From DATKGL01 sp035510795 (lineage in GTDB: Bacteria > Patescibacteriota > Saccharimonadia > Saccharimonadales > UBA4665): a stretch of DNA of 20,747 nucleotides. The notes below the pieces were generated by a model. The model had not been told where the DNA came from and searched no databases. It saw nothing but the letters and a program-made list of their open reading frames with translations. Made by a program: the position numbers and the translations under genes. Location of the stretch: the NCBI GenBank assembly GCA_035510795.1, contig DATKGL010000019.1, forward strand, positions 1 through 20,747, read 5' to 3'. This document shows, piece after piece, positions 1-6,081 of the stretch. Every line of letters begins with the position of its first letter. Position 1 is the stretch's first letter.

Positions 1-102
1 TAAAAATAATAAAAGTCACTGAGTGCTTAAAACTACTCTGAAGCTGGTAGATATTAAAAGCACCGTGGCCTAAAAAGATGCAATAAACACGGTTGGATTT
101 TC

Positions 103-153
103 TTTGAGCTTGGTTGCAATAGCTTCCACATAGCCCCTCCAATATGCTTAAAC
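103..153. repeat. Gene-end repeat, copy A
   Basis: Positions 111-153 align without gaps to 891-933 (copy B), with 29 of 43 bases identical by eye. The shared core has TTGC, a TC/AC block and CCCTCCAA, and ends in a TTAA-containing block. The copy is closed by arms that can pair, TTTGAGC at 103-109 and GCTTAAA at 146-152, with one G-T pair. It sits just before the terminator at 150-178. The function is unknown; a structured RNA tail or a recombination site is possible. Confidence 0.45.
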
Positions 154-178
154 AGAGATAAAATGTCTCTGTTTTTTT
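150..178 (+). terminator. Rho-independent terminator of an upstream gene
   Basis: AAACAGAGA (150-158) pairs perfectly with TCTCTGTTT (166-174) across a 7-nt loop. The T tract runs from 172 to 178. It would end a rightward transcript entering from outside the window. Because it covers the ATG at 163, that ATG is unlikely to start the racemase. Confidence 0.8.
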
Positions 179-186
179 GTTATACT
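178..186 (+). promoter_or_regulatory. Extended -10 promoter of the racemase gene
   Basis: TGTTATACT is an extended -10 element (TG at 178-179, TATACT at 181-186) lying exactly 6 nt before the ATG at 193. Transcription would therefore begin at or next to the start codon. No convincing -35 is visible because the terminator hairpin occupies that place. Confidence 0.6.
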
Positions 187-192
187 AAACTA

Positions 193-882
193 ATGAAATC
201 CGTTGGAATTATAGGAGGTCTGGGGCCAGAGACAACTTCCGAGTTCTACTTGAAAGTTATTTTTCAATGTCAGAAGCAGAACACAACTCAAAGGCCATCT
301 GTTGTTATTGCTAGTGTTCCGCTCTTATTCGAGATTGAGCGTGATTTAATAGCATTCAACAAGGGCAAAGAACGATACATTCCTTTTCTGGTTAACGAGG
401 CAAAAAGATTAGAAAAAAGTGATGTTGATTTTATCGTAATGCCCTGCAACTCACTTCACGTTTTTATAGACGAGATTAGAAATGCAGTTAATGTACCAGT
501 TTTAAGTATCGTTGAAGAAACAATTAATTACTTAAACGAAAACAATATGAAAAATGTTGGACTTATATCTACGTCAGCCACAATAGCCAATAATGTCTAC
601 GAAAATAAACTAAAAGAAAGTAATATAGCTTTCGTAACTCCAAACGACCTACAAAAAGCTAAGATGGACAAAATTATTCAACGATTGGTTGAAGGTCAAC
701 ATTTGAATAGTGACCGAGCATTAGTTCTTGAAGTAGTAGAAGATTTAGTTAAAAAAGAAGTAGATGGTGTTGCGTTAGCTTGTACCGATTTACAGTTATT
801 ACTACCTTCTAGCGACAAAGTCCATATCTTCGACACTATGGACGTGCTTGCTAATGCTACTGTCAAAGCTATACTTACCTAG
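193..882 (+). CDS. Aspartate/glutamate racemase family protein
   Basis: A cofactor-independent Asp/Glu racemase-type enzyme, a family that interconverts L- and D-amino acids in the cytoplasm, often to supply D-amino acids for peptidoglycan. From the ATG at 193 it is 229 residues, the usual family length. The N-terminus has the family IGGLGPETT motif (residues 7-15). The two catalytic cysteines lie in MPCNS (Cys85) and ACTDL (Cys197), so both acid/base residues are present. I chose 193 rather than the upstream in-frame ATG at 163 because 163 lies inside a terminator hairpin and 193 sits 6 nt after a TATACT -10 box. There is no Shine-Dalgarno, which fits a leaderless mRNA. The gene is visibly AT-richer than the core genes further right, hinting at acquisition. 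Aspartate racemase is the likeliest activity, but the substrate cannot be fixed from sequence. Confidence 0.88.
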   Translation: MKSVGIIGGLGPETTSEFYLKVIFQCQKQNTTQRPSVVIASVPLLFEIERDLIAFNKGKERYIPFLVNEAKRLEKSDVDFIVMPCNSLHVFIDEIRNAVNVPVLSIVEETINYLNENNMKNVGLISTSATIANNVYENKLKESNIAFVTPNDLQKAKMDKIIQRLVEGQHLNSDRALVLEVVEDLVKKEVDGVALACTDLQLLLPSSDKVHIFDTMDVLANATVKAILT

Positions 883-934
883 CTTAAATATAGTTGCGAT
901 AACGTCTACGGTGGCCCTCCAAAGCGTTTAAGCT
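881..934. repeat. Gene-end repeat, copy B, enclosed by an inverted repeat
   Basis: It begins at the racemase stop codon. AGCTTAAA (881-888) and TTTAAGCT (927-934) are perfect complements and enclose a core starting TAGTTGCGATAACG (891-904) and including GGCCCTCC (913-920). The core matches copy A (111-153) and copy C (2825-2852). A short T run follows (934-937), so a terminator role is possible, but the 38-nt interior is long for one. Confidence 0.5.
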
Positions 935-1015
935 TTTATCAGTTTTATATATAGAATAAAGCACCCTACCGCAACAACTAACTGGGGTAGAACACCCATT
1001 ATATTATTTTTATGT

Positions 1016-1207
1016 TTATGATACTTGATCTCTAAGCCCTGGGTGCTCAGGAACCCCTATGCCGTCCATGACAATAACTTCTCTTAACGCACACTCATTC
1101 CCCAACCAGCAGTCATCCCGAATTTCTGCCGCCAACTGGCCTTGAAGCTTATCTAAAAACCCTTTGGGTAATTCACCGAGGTTACTTCCTGATTCAGCTT
1201 GAGACAT
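1016..1207 (-). CDS. Small orphan protein, 63 aa
   Basis: I do not recognise this protein. It is a 63-residue soluble-looking product without a membrane segment, with two cysteines (near residues 33 and 39) in a short acidic/hydrophobic stretch and a Pro/Gly-containing tail. AGGA lies 7 nt before the ATG, and GATACT, which resembles a -10 box, lies 3 nt before it, so either a leadered or leaderless start is possible. It stands alone, converging on the racemase from the right, in an AT-rich accessory stretch. Its composition is less AT-biased than the surrounding DNA, which favours real coding, but it could be chance. No homologous family comes to mind. Confidence 0.4.
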   Translation of the reverse strand: MSQAESGSNLGELPKGFLDKLQGQLAAEIRDDCWLGNECALREVIVMDGIGVPEHPGLRDQVS

Positions 1208-1482
1208 AAAAGTATCCTATAACCTGGTTTTAAATTGAGCAAGCAACAGCATTATGATGATAAGTTGACGCAATTAGCTCAGTGAGTTTTCGGGGTCGCC
1301 CCTAATAAAAATAATTATATAGCTTGATTTACGCCCCCAACAGGTACATCCGCAAACTAGCCCACCGATACCCCCGTCATCTACTCAAGTAATAATCTAT
1401 TGTTATATTCTTTTCTTTTCCCCTTTTTATCTTTATAAATATAGAGAGAAGAATAAATATTTGTAAGGAAGTTGTTTGAAGT
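1208..1482. other. Intergenic stretch without a clear gene
   Basis: The 275 bases hold no ORF I would defend. Seen here are a tight GGGG-TCG-CCCC hairpin (1292-1302) without a T run, a pyrimidine-rich patch (about 1403-1432), and an AT-rich run with TATAAA-like boxes (about 1433-1460) that probably contains the promoter of the gene at 1483. AAGGAAG lies about 11 nt before that ATG. Confidence 0.5.
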
Positions 1483-2007
1483 ATGACTGAGGATGATAAT
1501 AAGTTAGTTGTTAGTCGGGTTGAGCCTAAGTATAGAAGACCATTAAATGATAGTCAGCTAGAAGTATTAAAGCTGTTATATAAGTTTAGGTTTAGCAGCA
1601 GTGAGTTAGCGGCTAGATATCTAGGTAAAGCTAATATTAAGTTGGTCCAGAAGAAACTTAAAGTATTAGAAGATCAAGGCTACGCTGGGAAGAGATACGA
1701 CAAGAGCTATAAGCTTCAAGGTAAAGCAGCTAATTACTACTTAACACCTAAAGGAGCCAGATTATTACGGCAACTTTACCAACAGTATAAGGATAGCGGC
1801 GGTAAAACAAAGCCCTCAATCGAGATCAGCAACCAAGGCATTAAGCAACTCTACAAGAACCAAACTGTCTTAGAAGATTTTATTACCCATTGCCTAAATA
1901 TCCTTAATATTTATCTCAAGCTAAGAGAACAATATGGGGTCCAGTCAATGATCAAGACACGTTATTGGCTCTGGATAAATTTAACCAATGACTTTGCAAC
2001 CGCTTGA
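1483..2007 (+). pseudogene. Replication-relaxation family protein, C-terminally truncated
   Basis: The 174-residue product resembles the replication-relaxation family (Pfam PF13814 type), winged-helix proteins linked to plasmid and mobile-element replication and also found on CPR chromosomes. The N-terminal DNA-binding part is well kept: helix-turn-helix-like segments around residues 22-70, then the wing-like YLTPKGARLL at about 86-95. The family normally continues to about 220-250 residues with a second domain. Here the family-like sequence stops near residue 150 (KLREQYG), followed by an unrelated 24-residue tail ending in TGA. Neither of the other two forward frames obviously restores the missing domain, so a simple single-base frameshift is not proven. 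It may be a decayed gene or a functional short DNA-binding protein. The heliorhodopsin promoter overlaps its stop codon. The family assignment is from recognition of the sequence style, moderately sure. Confidence 0.6.
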
Positions 2008-2032
2008 GCATTATCTGATTTAGTCTTAGAAT
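2004..2032 (+). promoter_or_regulatory. Promoter of the heliorhodopsin gene
   Basis: TTGAGC (2004-2009) and TAGAAT (2027-2032) are separated by 17 nt. The predicted start point is near 2039, giving a leader of about 7 nt before ATG 2046. The -35 element overlaps the TGA stop of the preceding gene (2005-2007), so heliorhodopsin appears to be transcribed on its own. Confidence 0.5.
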
Positions 2033-2045
2033 CAATTTTAGATAA

Positions 2046-2810
2046 ATGACTAAGCAGATTACATACGCAAAATTAACAAGATCGAACTTAATTGCTGGGT
2101 TTTTACATCTAGCACAAGGAATAGCAATCGTAGCTATAAGCAGAAATTTTGCTATACCGATATCGGGCAATTATCTAGCCTATGATAAAGCCACTAAAAC
2201 CCTAAACCCTGCATCATCGATACTTTTTCATATTCAGTTACCTTGGCTGATAGCTATTTTCTTTTTCTTATCGGCATTTTTTCATTTCATGATAGCTACG
2301 GTCTATAACGAACGATACATCAGTAATTTAAGGCTCGGCATCAATAAGGCCAGATGGATCGAGTATTCACTTTCGGCAAGTTTAATGATGATAGCGATAG
2401 CTATGCTGGTCGGTGTTTACGACTTCACCAGTCTGATAATGATTTTCGCCCTAGCCGGGATAATGAACTTGATGGGTCTTGTGATGGAGATCCATAATCA
2501 AACTACTGAAAAAACTAACTGGCTAAGTTACTATCTCGGCTGCCTGGCGGGAATTATTCCCTGGATAGTAATTGCTTTTTATTTTTGGCTGAGTGCCCAT
2601 AAAGGTAGTGCAGCTCCAGCATTTGTTTATTGGATCTTCGTGTCGATCTTTATATTTTTCAGCTGTTTTGCTTTAAATATGATCTTACAATATAAAAAGG
2701 TTGGCCCCTGGAAAAATTACTTGTACGGGGAAAGGGTCTATATTATTTTAAGTCTGGTGGCTAAATCACTTCTCGCTTGGCAAGTTTTCTTTGGCACGCT
2801 AAGACCTTAA
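2046..2810 (+). CDS. Heliorhodopsin
   Basis: A seven-helix retinal-binding photoreceptor of the heliorhodopsin family, distinct from type-1 rhodopsins and inserted with its N-terminus in the cytoplasm. The protein has 254 residues, the usual family length, with seven hydrophobic segments. TM7 carries SLVAKS with the Schiff-base lysine at Lys240. TM3 carries RWIEYS with the counterion Glu106 and the hallmark SAS following. His21 in TM1 and His80 in TM2 match the conserved histidines of the family (His23 and His80 in the founding protein 48C12, whose counterion and lysine are Glu107 and Lys241). Glu148 also fits a conserved position. No DxxxK motif of proton or sodium pumps is present, so light-driven pumping is not expected; signalling or regulation of a partner is the usual hypothesis. 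No retinal or carotenoid synthesis gene lies in the window, so retinal would come from elsewhere or from outside the cell. Start codon ATG 2046 gives the expected N-terminus. Confidence 0.95.
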   Translation: MTKQITYAKLTRSNLIAGFLHLAQGIAIVAISRNFAIPISGNYLAYDKATKTLNPASSILFHIQLPWLIAIFFFLSAFFHFMIATVYNERYISNLRLGINKARWIEYSLSASLMMIAIAMLVGVYDFTSLIMIFALAGIMNLMGLVMEIHNQTTEKTNWLSYYLGCLAGIIPWIVIAFYFWLSAHKGSAAPAFVYWIFVSIFIFFSCFALNMILQYKKVGPWKNYLYGERVYIILSLVAKSLLAWQVFFGTLRP

Positions 2811-2829
2811 ACTAGATTGAAATCTAGTT
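2810..2829. repeat. Perfect inverted repeat after heliorhodopsin
   Basis: AACTAGATT (2810-2818) and AATCTAGTT (2821-2829) are exact complements with a 2-nt centre, beginning at the last base of the TAA stop. No T run follows, so it is a weak terminator at best. Its right arm runs into gene-end repeat copy C. Confidence 0.6.
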
Positions 2830-2852
2830 GCGACAGCGCACGGCTGCCCTAT
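2825..2852. repeat. Gene-end repeat, copy C
   Basis: TAGTTGCGACAGCG (2825-2838) matches 891-904 of copy B at 12 of 14 positions. After a 2-nt gap the ACGG and GCCCT blocks also match. TTGCG (2828-2832) can pair with CGCAA (2858-2862). It lies 15 nt after the heliorhodopsin stop codon. Confidence 0.45.
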
Positions 2853-2912
2853 CTTGCCGCAAACAGATACGGATGAGTCTGTGACGGTTTTATTGCTTAC
2901 GCCTATCCGGCG

Positions 2913-2918
2913 TACAAT
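2913..2918 (+). promoter_or_regulatory. -10 box of the small membrane-protein gene
   Basis: TACAAT lies exactly 6 nt before the GTG at 2925. This spacing matches other putative leaderless genes in the window and favours GTG 2925 over the overlapping GTG at 2923 in another frame. The -35 is weak. Confidence 0.45.
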
Positions 2919-2924
2919 ATAGGT

Positions 2925-3110
2925 GTGGCTGTATTTACCAAGAGACCTTATTGGGTATTTAGTGTTGCTGTGTTTGTTTTATGGGGTATTATTTTTCTGG
3001 TTCATTGGCTGGCGAATAGCCCTCCTCACCCCAAGACGCTGGCCCTTGTATTTTTTGGCTATTTCATTGGTTGGCTATCAGCGACTATCGCCCGAAAAGT
3101 TTATAAATAA
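2925..3110 (+). CDS. Small two-helix membrane protein, 61 aa
   Basis: The GTG start gives a 61-residue protein with a short basic N-terminus, one hydrophobic helix (about residues 9-28), a short loop with PPHPK, a second helix (about 38-56) and a basic tail ending KVYK. This is a helical hairpin with both ends probably inside. The overlapping frame starting at 2923 encodes a longer product, but that one lacks a coherent pattern and does not fit the -10 spacing, so I take this frame. I recall similar small membrane proteins in Saccharibacteria-like genomes but cannot name a function. It lies just after heliorhodopsin with its own promoter, so a functional link is only possible. Confidence 0.6.
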   Translation: MAVFTKRPYWVFSVAVFVLWGIIFLVHWLANSPPHPKTLALVFFGYFIGWLSATIARKVYK

Positions 3111-3131
3111 GCCGGGCGACAAAGACCGGGT

Positions 3132-3159
3132 TTGTATTTGTTTGTCGGTATGGCACAAT
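3132..3159 (+). promoter_or_regulatory. Candidate promoter of the 93-aa orphan
   Basis: TTGTAT (3132-3137) and CACAAT (3154-3159) are 16 nt apart. A GGGGGA purine run (3173-3178) lies 5 nt before ATG 3184 and may serve as the ribosome binding site. Confidence 0.3.
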
Positions 3160-3183
3160 GTACTTAATTAATGGGGGATCGAT

Positions 3184-3465
3184 ATGCCTATAATCGAGTC
3201 TGTTTCTGGTATTACTGATATTGAGCCAGAGGATGTAGTGGAAGGTGATTGTCAAGGCCGCGAGCCGGCCGTCACTGTAAGGATAAGGAGAGACGGTGAT
3301 GATCAATTACACTATCCCTCGACGCTTGACGATTTTGCTGAAAACGGATTGGCTTATCGCAGAGTGGCGGAAGACGTGGATTGCGATACTTATCAACGGC
3401 TTGTTGCCCTTGGAGCTCCTTTGATGGATTGCGTTGATTGCCCCAATAAGATCGTTTCAGACTGA
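3184..3465 (+). CDS. Acidic orphan protein with C-terminal CxxC, 93 aa
   Basis: I do not recognise the family. The 93-residue product is acidic and soluble-looking, with no membrane segment. Cysteines occur at residue 23 and near 67, and a C-terminal DCVDCP places a CxxC pair at about residues 83-86, which could bind metal or be redox active if real. A purine-rich GGGGGA lies shortly before the ATG. The gene stands alone between the small membrane protein and the Nudix gene, all in the same direction, and each gene seems to have its own promoter. Confidence 0.55.
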   Translation: MPIIESVSGITDIEPEDVVEGDCQGREPAVTVRIRRDGDDQLHYPSTLDDFAENGLAYRRVAEDVDCDTYQRLVALGAPLMDCVDCPNKIVSD

Positions 3466-3520
3466 CAGATATTAATAGCAAGTCCGGCACAGCCCTAATG
3501 CTATAATCCCTCTCTGTTTT

Positions 3521-3529
3521 TGATATAAT
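3521..3529 (+). promoter_or_regulatory. Extended -10 promoter of the Nudix gene
   Basis: TGATATAAT (3521-3529) is a consensus -10 with a TGn extension, placed 6 nt before ATG 3536. The start point would coincide with the ATG. A second TATAAT lies at 3502-3507. Confidence 0.6.
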
Positions 3530-3535
3530 TGTTCT

Positions 3536-3985
3536 ATGAAAGAAGGCCGTTTTAAAATAATTCCGGCGGTTTATCTTTTCTTAAGAAAACACAACGAAGT
3601 GCTACTTTTGAAAAGAGCGGGCAGCGGCTATCAGGATGGCAACTATAGTGTCCTGGCGGGCCATCTGGACGGAAACGAATTGGCAAGCACTGCAATGTGC
3701 CGAGAAGCCAAGGAAGAAGCCGGTATTACCGTTAAATCAAATGGCTTAAGACTCGTCCGCATCTCGCACCGCTTAAATGGTTCAGCCGAACAGGAGCGGA
3801 TTGATATATTTTTTGAAGCCTGGAAATGGCAGGGAGAAATCATAAATGCCGAGCCTAACAAGTGTGACGAGCTGAAGTGGTCCCCCATCGACAACTTACC
3901 CGTAAACACCATTCCCCATGTCAGGCTGGTACTTGAAAAAGTTCTCAGCGGTGAATATTACTCGGAATACCCGGTTGAGCCGTAG
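3536..3985 (+). CDS. Nudix hydrolase
   Basis: A Nudix-fold pyrophosphohydrolase of 149 residues, which cleaves nucleoside diphosphates linked to another group. The Nudix box is complete: Gly42, Glu48, Arg56-Glu57 and Glu60-Glu61 followed by Gly63-Ile64, exactly matching G-x5-E-x7-R-E-x2-E-E-x-G-U. The glutamates would bind Mg2+. The N-terminal strand (AVYLFLRKHNEVLLLKR, 11-27) and the preceding GxYSVLAG region are standard for the fold. The substrate cannot be predicted; it could sanitize oxidized nucleotides or hydrolyse nucleotide sugars. The transcript looks leaderless (TATAAT 6 nt before the ATG), and no Shine-Dalgarno is present. The gene is monocistronic between two orphans. Confidence 0.93.
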   Translation: MKEGRFKIIPAVYLFLRKHNEVLLLKRAGSGYQDGNYSVLAGHLDGNELASTAMCREAKEEAGITVKSNGLRLVRISHRLNGSAEQERIDIFFEAWKWQGEIINAEPNKCDELKWSPIDNLPVNTIPHVRLVLEKVLSGEYYSEYPVEP

Positions 3986-4029
3986 CAACAAAAAGATAAA
4001 TACGATCTCTCCCTTAACTATGTTATTAA

Positions 4030-4035
4030 TATAAT
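4030..4035 (+). promoter_or_regulatory. -10 box of the zinc-binding orphan
   Basis: A consensus TATAAT ends 4 nt before ATG 4040. With normal promoter geometry, transcription starts within the first codons or at the A of the ATG. No clear -35 is seen. Confidence 0.45.
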
Positions 4036-4039
4036 TCAT

Positions 4040-4501
4040 ATGGAGCGCCACCCCGGAACGCATAACCCCGAGAATCCCGAGCCCGCTATTAATCTAGATT
4101 GGATACAGGAAAACGGAATTGATGTCTCGATCAACCCGGCTGATCTAGAGTTAGATCTAGAACGGTTTGCGGAATTACCGAATCGCAGACAGGCGATACA
4201 GGGAAGAGACTCGCATGGCGAGACAGTGTTTCTCCACCTGGCAATCGCTAAAAAACTCTACCGTTGCCCATGTTGTTTTGGCGATATACCAATAGGCGGC
4301 GAACACGTTGCGATGAACCGTATTGATCCGACAATAAGTAATAACGGGCATTATTTTGATCATCATCATCTCGATGCCCGATGCGCTCATCAGATAGTGA
4401 TGCCGGGATTGAGAGATAAACGGATCGTAGATTCTAGCGCCGTTTCCGGAAGGGCACTAAGCACAAAACGAAGAAATCTCCGTAAACGAAGACGCTATTG
4501 A
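4040..4501 (+). CDS. Putative zinc-binding orphan protein
   Basis: A 153-residue protein of no family I can name. The N-terminal 60 residues are acidic and Pro/Asn-rich. Residues 74-120 look like a treble-clef or ribbon zinc site: CPCC (Cys76, Cys79), then GGEHV (His89), then a DHHHLDARCAH block (His108-110, Cys115, His117). This spacing recalls small Cys/His zinc domains of actinobacterial hypothetical proteins. The C-terminus is strongly basic (RNLRKRRRY) and could contact nucleic acid. The gene has its own TATAAT box and a strong terminator that overlaps its TGA stop, so it is a single-gene unit. A nucleic-acid-binding role is inference only. Confidence 0.6.
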   Translation: MERHPGTHNPENPEPAINLDWIQENGIDVSINPADLELDLERFAELPNRRQAIQGRDSHGETVFLHLAIAKKLYRCPCCFGDIPIGGEHVAMNRIDPTISNNGHYFDHHHLDARCAHQIVMPGLRDKRIVDSSAVSGRALSTKRRNLRKRRRY

Positions 4502-4527
4502 TAGACTTGAGCGTCTATCAGATTTTT
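4499..4527 (+). terminator. Rho-independent terminator
   Basis: TGATAGAC (4499-4506) pairs perfectly with GTCTATCA (4513-4520) over a 6-nt loop and is followed by a T run at 4523-4527. It starts at the stop codon of the zinc-binding orphan. Confidence 0.85.
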
Positions 4528-4651
4528 AAATTCTTGAGTTTGTGTTTGTGGCCTAAATAGAAATACTCTTTTCTTTCGCCCAGCCAAAAACTCAGAGCCA
4601 TTAGCGCAGTGATATTTATTTTTATTAAAGTTGCCCTCTTTTCTGGACAAA

Positions 4652-4680
4652 TTTAACATATGCGTTAATGATGATAAAAT
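4652..4680 (+). promoter_or_regulatory. Promoter of the LCP gene
   Basis: TTTAAC (4652-4657) and TAAAAT (4675-4680) are 17 nt apart. The expected start point (about 4687) falls on the ATGs at 4685 and 4691, so the mRNA is probably leaderless. This argues against the upstream in-frame TTG at 4631. Confidence 0.5.
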
Positions 4681-4684
4681 ACTA

Positions 4685-6055
4685 ATGTTAATGGAAAAAC
4701 CGACACCGCATTACAAAATGCGTCCCCATAAGGGATCTATAAACCGTGCCCATATTGACGGTTTGCCGCGTTCTAATTACTTTTCCCGCCGCCGGCGGCG
4801 CCGGGTTGATATTATTGAAAGCCCTCTTCCTGCGGTACAAGCTGTATCCCCGCCAACTTCGGTAGTATCGCCTGAAAGCGAAACGACAGATGAACTGTCA
4901 CCCTTAATCTACCAACAACCTTCCCTGCTGCATAAAACGATTGCTTCAAGCGAGACTCTGCCCGGTCAATTCGGCCAATGGATCGAACCGCAAAAAAAAC
5001 CGTCACGCAAGCACTCGCGCAAAAGAATGGTCCTGAGGTTATCGCTAATTGTCATCTCACTTGTGGTCGCGGTCGGCGGATGGTTGGGGTGGAGCGTCCT
5101 CGGAAATTTAAACAAAGTCTTTCACGGCAATATTATTTCGGATGCGCAGGCTCTCTTTAGCAACACCGCCCTAAAAGGAGAGAATCAAGGCCGGGTGAAT
5201 ATACTTTTAGCCGGTGATTCAACTGATGATCCGGGACACGCTGGAGCAGTACTAACTGATTCAATCTTATTGCTCAGTATTAACACCAAGAGTCATTCGG
5301 TGTTTCTTCTGAGTATCCCCCGCGACTTATGGGTAAACGTTCCCGGGGTGTCATCATATCAAAAGATCAATGCCGCCAACGCTGACATAAATTTCAAGGC
5401 TCCCGGCTATCCCTCCGGCGGCATGGGACAACTAGAGCAAATCGTGCAGACTGATCTGGGCATCCCAGTAGATTACTATGGCCTAATGGATTACGGCGCT
5501 TTTAAGGATTCCGTCAATGCCGTCGGCGGGGTTACTATCAATATTCAAAGTCCCGATCCGCGCGGTCTTTATGACCCAAACACTGATCTCAAGCTGCCTA
5601 ACGGCCAAGTTACTTTGAATGGGCAGGAAGCACTTAATCTGGCGCGGGCCCGCGGCGATGGTTATGGGTCCTATGGTTTCCCTAACAGCGACTTTGCGCG
5701 GACTGAACATCAGAGACAACTATTCATCGCCGTGGCTGAGAAGGCAAAAACTATCGGTGTCGTAGCTAACCCTCTCAAAATTAGTAGCTTGTTTAGTGCC
5801 CTTGGTAACAACTTCCAGACCGATCTTAGTCTGCAAGAGGTACTCCAGCTCGTCCAGCTAACAAAGAATGTCAATCCGGCGGCAGTACAGTCGTATACTT
5901 ACCCCTCAACTGTGAGTGGTACTTCCAGCCCGATACTGAAAGGCTACATCGACCCGGGCACCGGCGAGGATGCGTTGATACCAACAGCCGGCATCGGCAA
6001 CTATAGCCAATTGGCCCAGTACTACAAACAGCTAACTTCAGCTACCCAGCCATAG
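4685..6055 (+). CDS. LCP (LytR-CpsA-Psr) family cell-wall ligase
   Basis: A membrane-anchored LCP-family phosphotransferase, which attaches anionic polymers or glycans from a polyprenyl carrier to peptidoglycan outside the membrane. It has a long cytoplasmic N-terminus (about 114 residues, with a run of six Arg at 35-40 and a Pro/Ser-rich part). One membrane helix follows at about 115-140, then the LCP domain with NILLAGDS (about 172-178), the LTDSILLLS strand (about 190-198) and IPRDLW (about 211-216), whose Arg and Asp bind pyrophosphate and metal. Further on, the NSDFARTEHQRQ block is the second conserved arginine motif. The length is 456 aa from ATG 4685; the ATG at 4691 is an equally possible start. 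I reject TTG 4631 because a promoter lies between it and the ATGs. The gene converges with yvcK, with a hairpin between them. It fits a monoderm envelope. Confidence 0.9.
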   Translation: MLMEKPTPHYKMRPHKGSINRAHIDGLPRSNYFSRRRRRRVDIIESPLPAVQAVSPPTSVVSPESETTDELSPLIYQQPSLLHKTIASSETLPGQFGQWIEPQKKPSRKHSRKRMVLRLSLIVISLVVAVGGWLGWSVLGNLNKVFHGNIISDAQALFSNTALKGENQGRVNILLAGDSTDDPGHAGAVLTDSILLLSINTKSHSVFLLSIPRDLWVNVPGVSSYQKINAANADINFKAPGYPSGGMGQLEQIVQTDLGIPVDYYGLMDYGAFKDSVNAVGGVTINIQSPDPRGLYDPNTDLKLPNGQVTLNGQEALNLARARGDGYGSYGFPNSDFARTEHQRQLFIAVAEKAKTIGVVANPLKISSLFSALGNNFQTDLSLQEVLQLVQLTKNVNPAAVQSYTYPSTVSGTSSPILKGYIDPGTGEDALIPTAGIGNYSQLAQYYKQLTSATQP

Positions 6056-6060
6056 AACAG

Positions 6061-6081
6061 GCCGCCAGACACAGCGGCGGC
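6061..6081. terminator. Hairpin terminator between convergent LCP and yvcK genes
   Basis: GCCGCC (6061-6066) pairs with GGCGGC (6076-6081) over a 9-nt loop. A T-rich but interrupted stretch follows on the plus strand (6083-6092), so it should mainly serve the LCP gene. Its right arm touches the yvcK stop codon. Confidence 0.6.

Noticed and set aside
70..147. Minus-strand fragment ending in TAG that reads like a protein C-terminus (GYVEAIATKLKENP region)
   Set aside because: It is only 25 codons with a stop just upstream and no convincing start; it overlaps repeat copy A, and copy B gives a loosely similar peptide, so the resemblance may come from the repeat itself.
163..192. Upstream in-frame ATG for the racemase at 163
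   Set aside because: It lies inside the loop and right arm of a strong terminator and upstream of the -10 box; the family signature begins right after ATG 193.
1270..1302. tRNA-like fragment (TTAGCTCAGT followed by a GGGG/CCCC hairpin)
   Set aside because: Only a D-arm-like decamer matches; no acceptor, anticodon or T arm can be drawn, so it is not a tRNA and weak as an attachment site.
2923..3171. 82-codon frame overlapping the 61-aa membrane protein
   Set aside because: It overlaps almost the whole 61-aa gene in another frame; the 61-aa frame gives a clean two-helix protein with the recurring -10 spacing.
4631..4684. TTG start at 4631 for the LCP protein
   Set aside because: A promoter with 17-nt spacing lies at 4652-4680, between this TTG and the ATGs at 4685/4691, and there is no ribosome binding site before the TTG.
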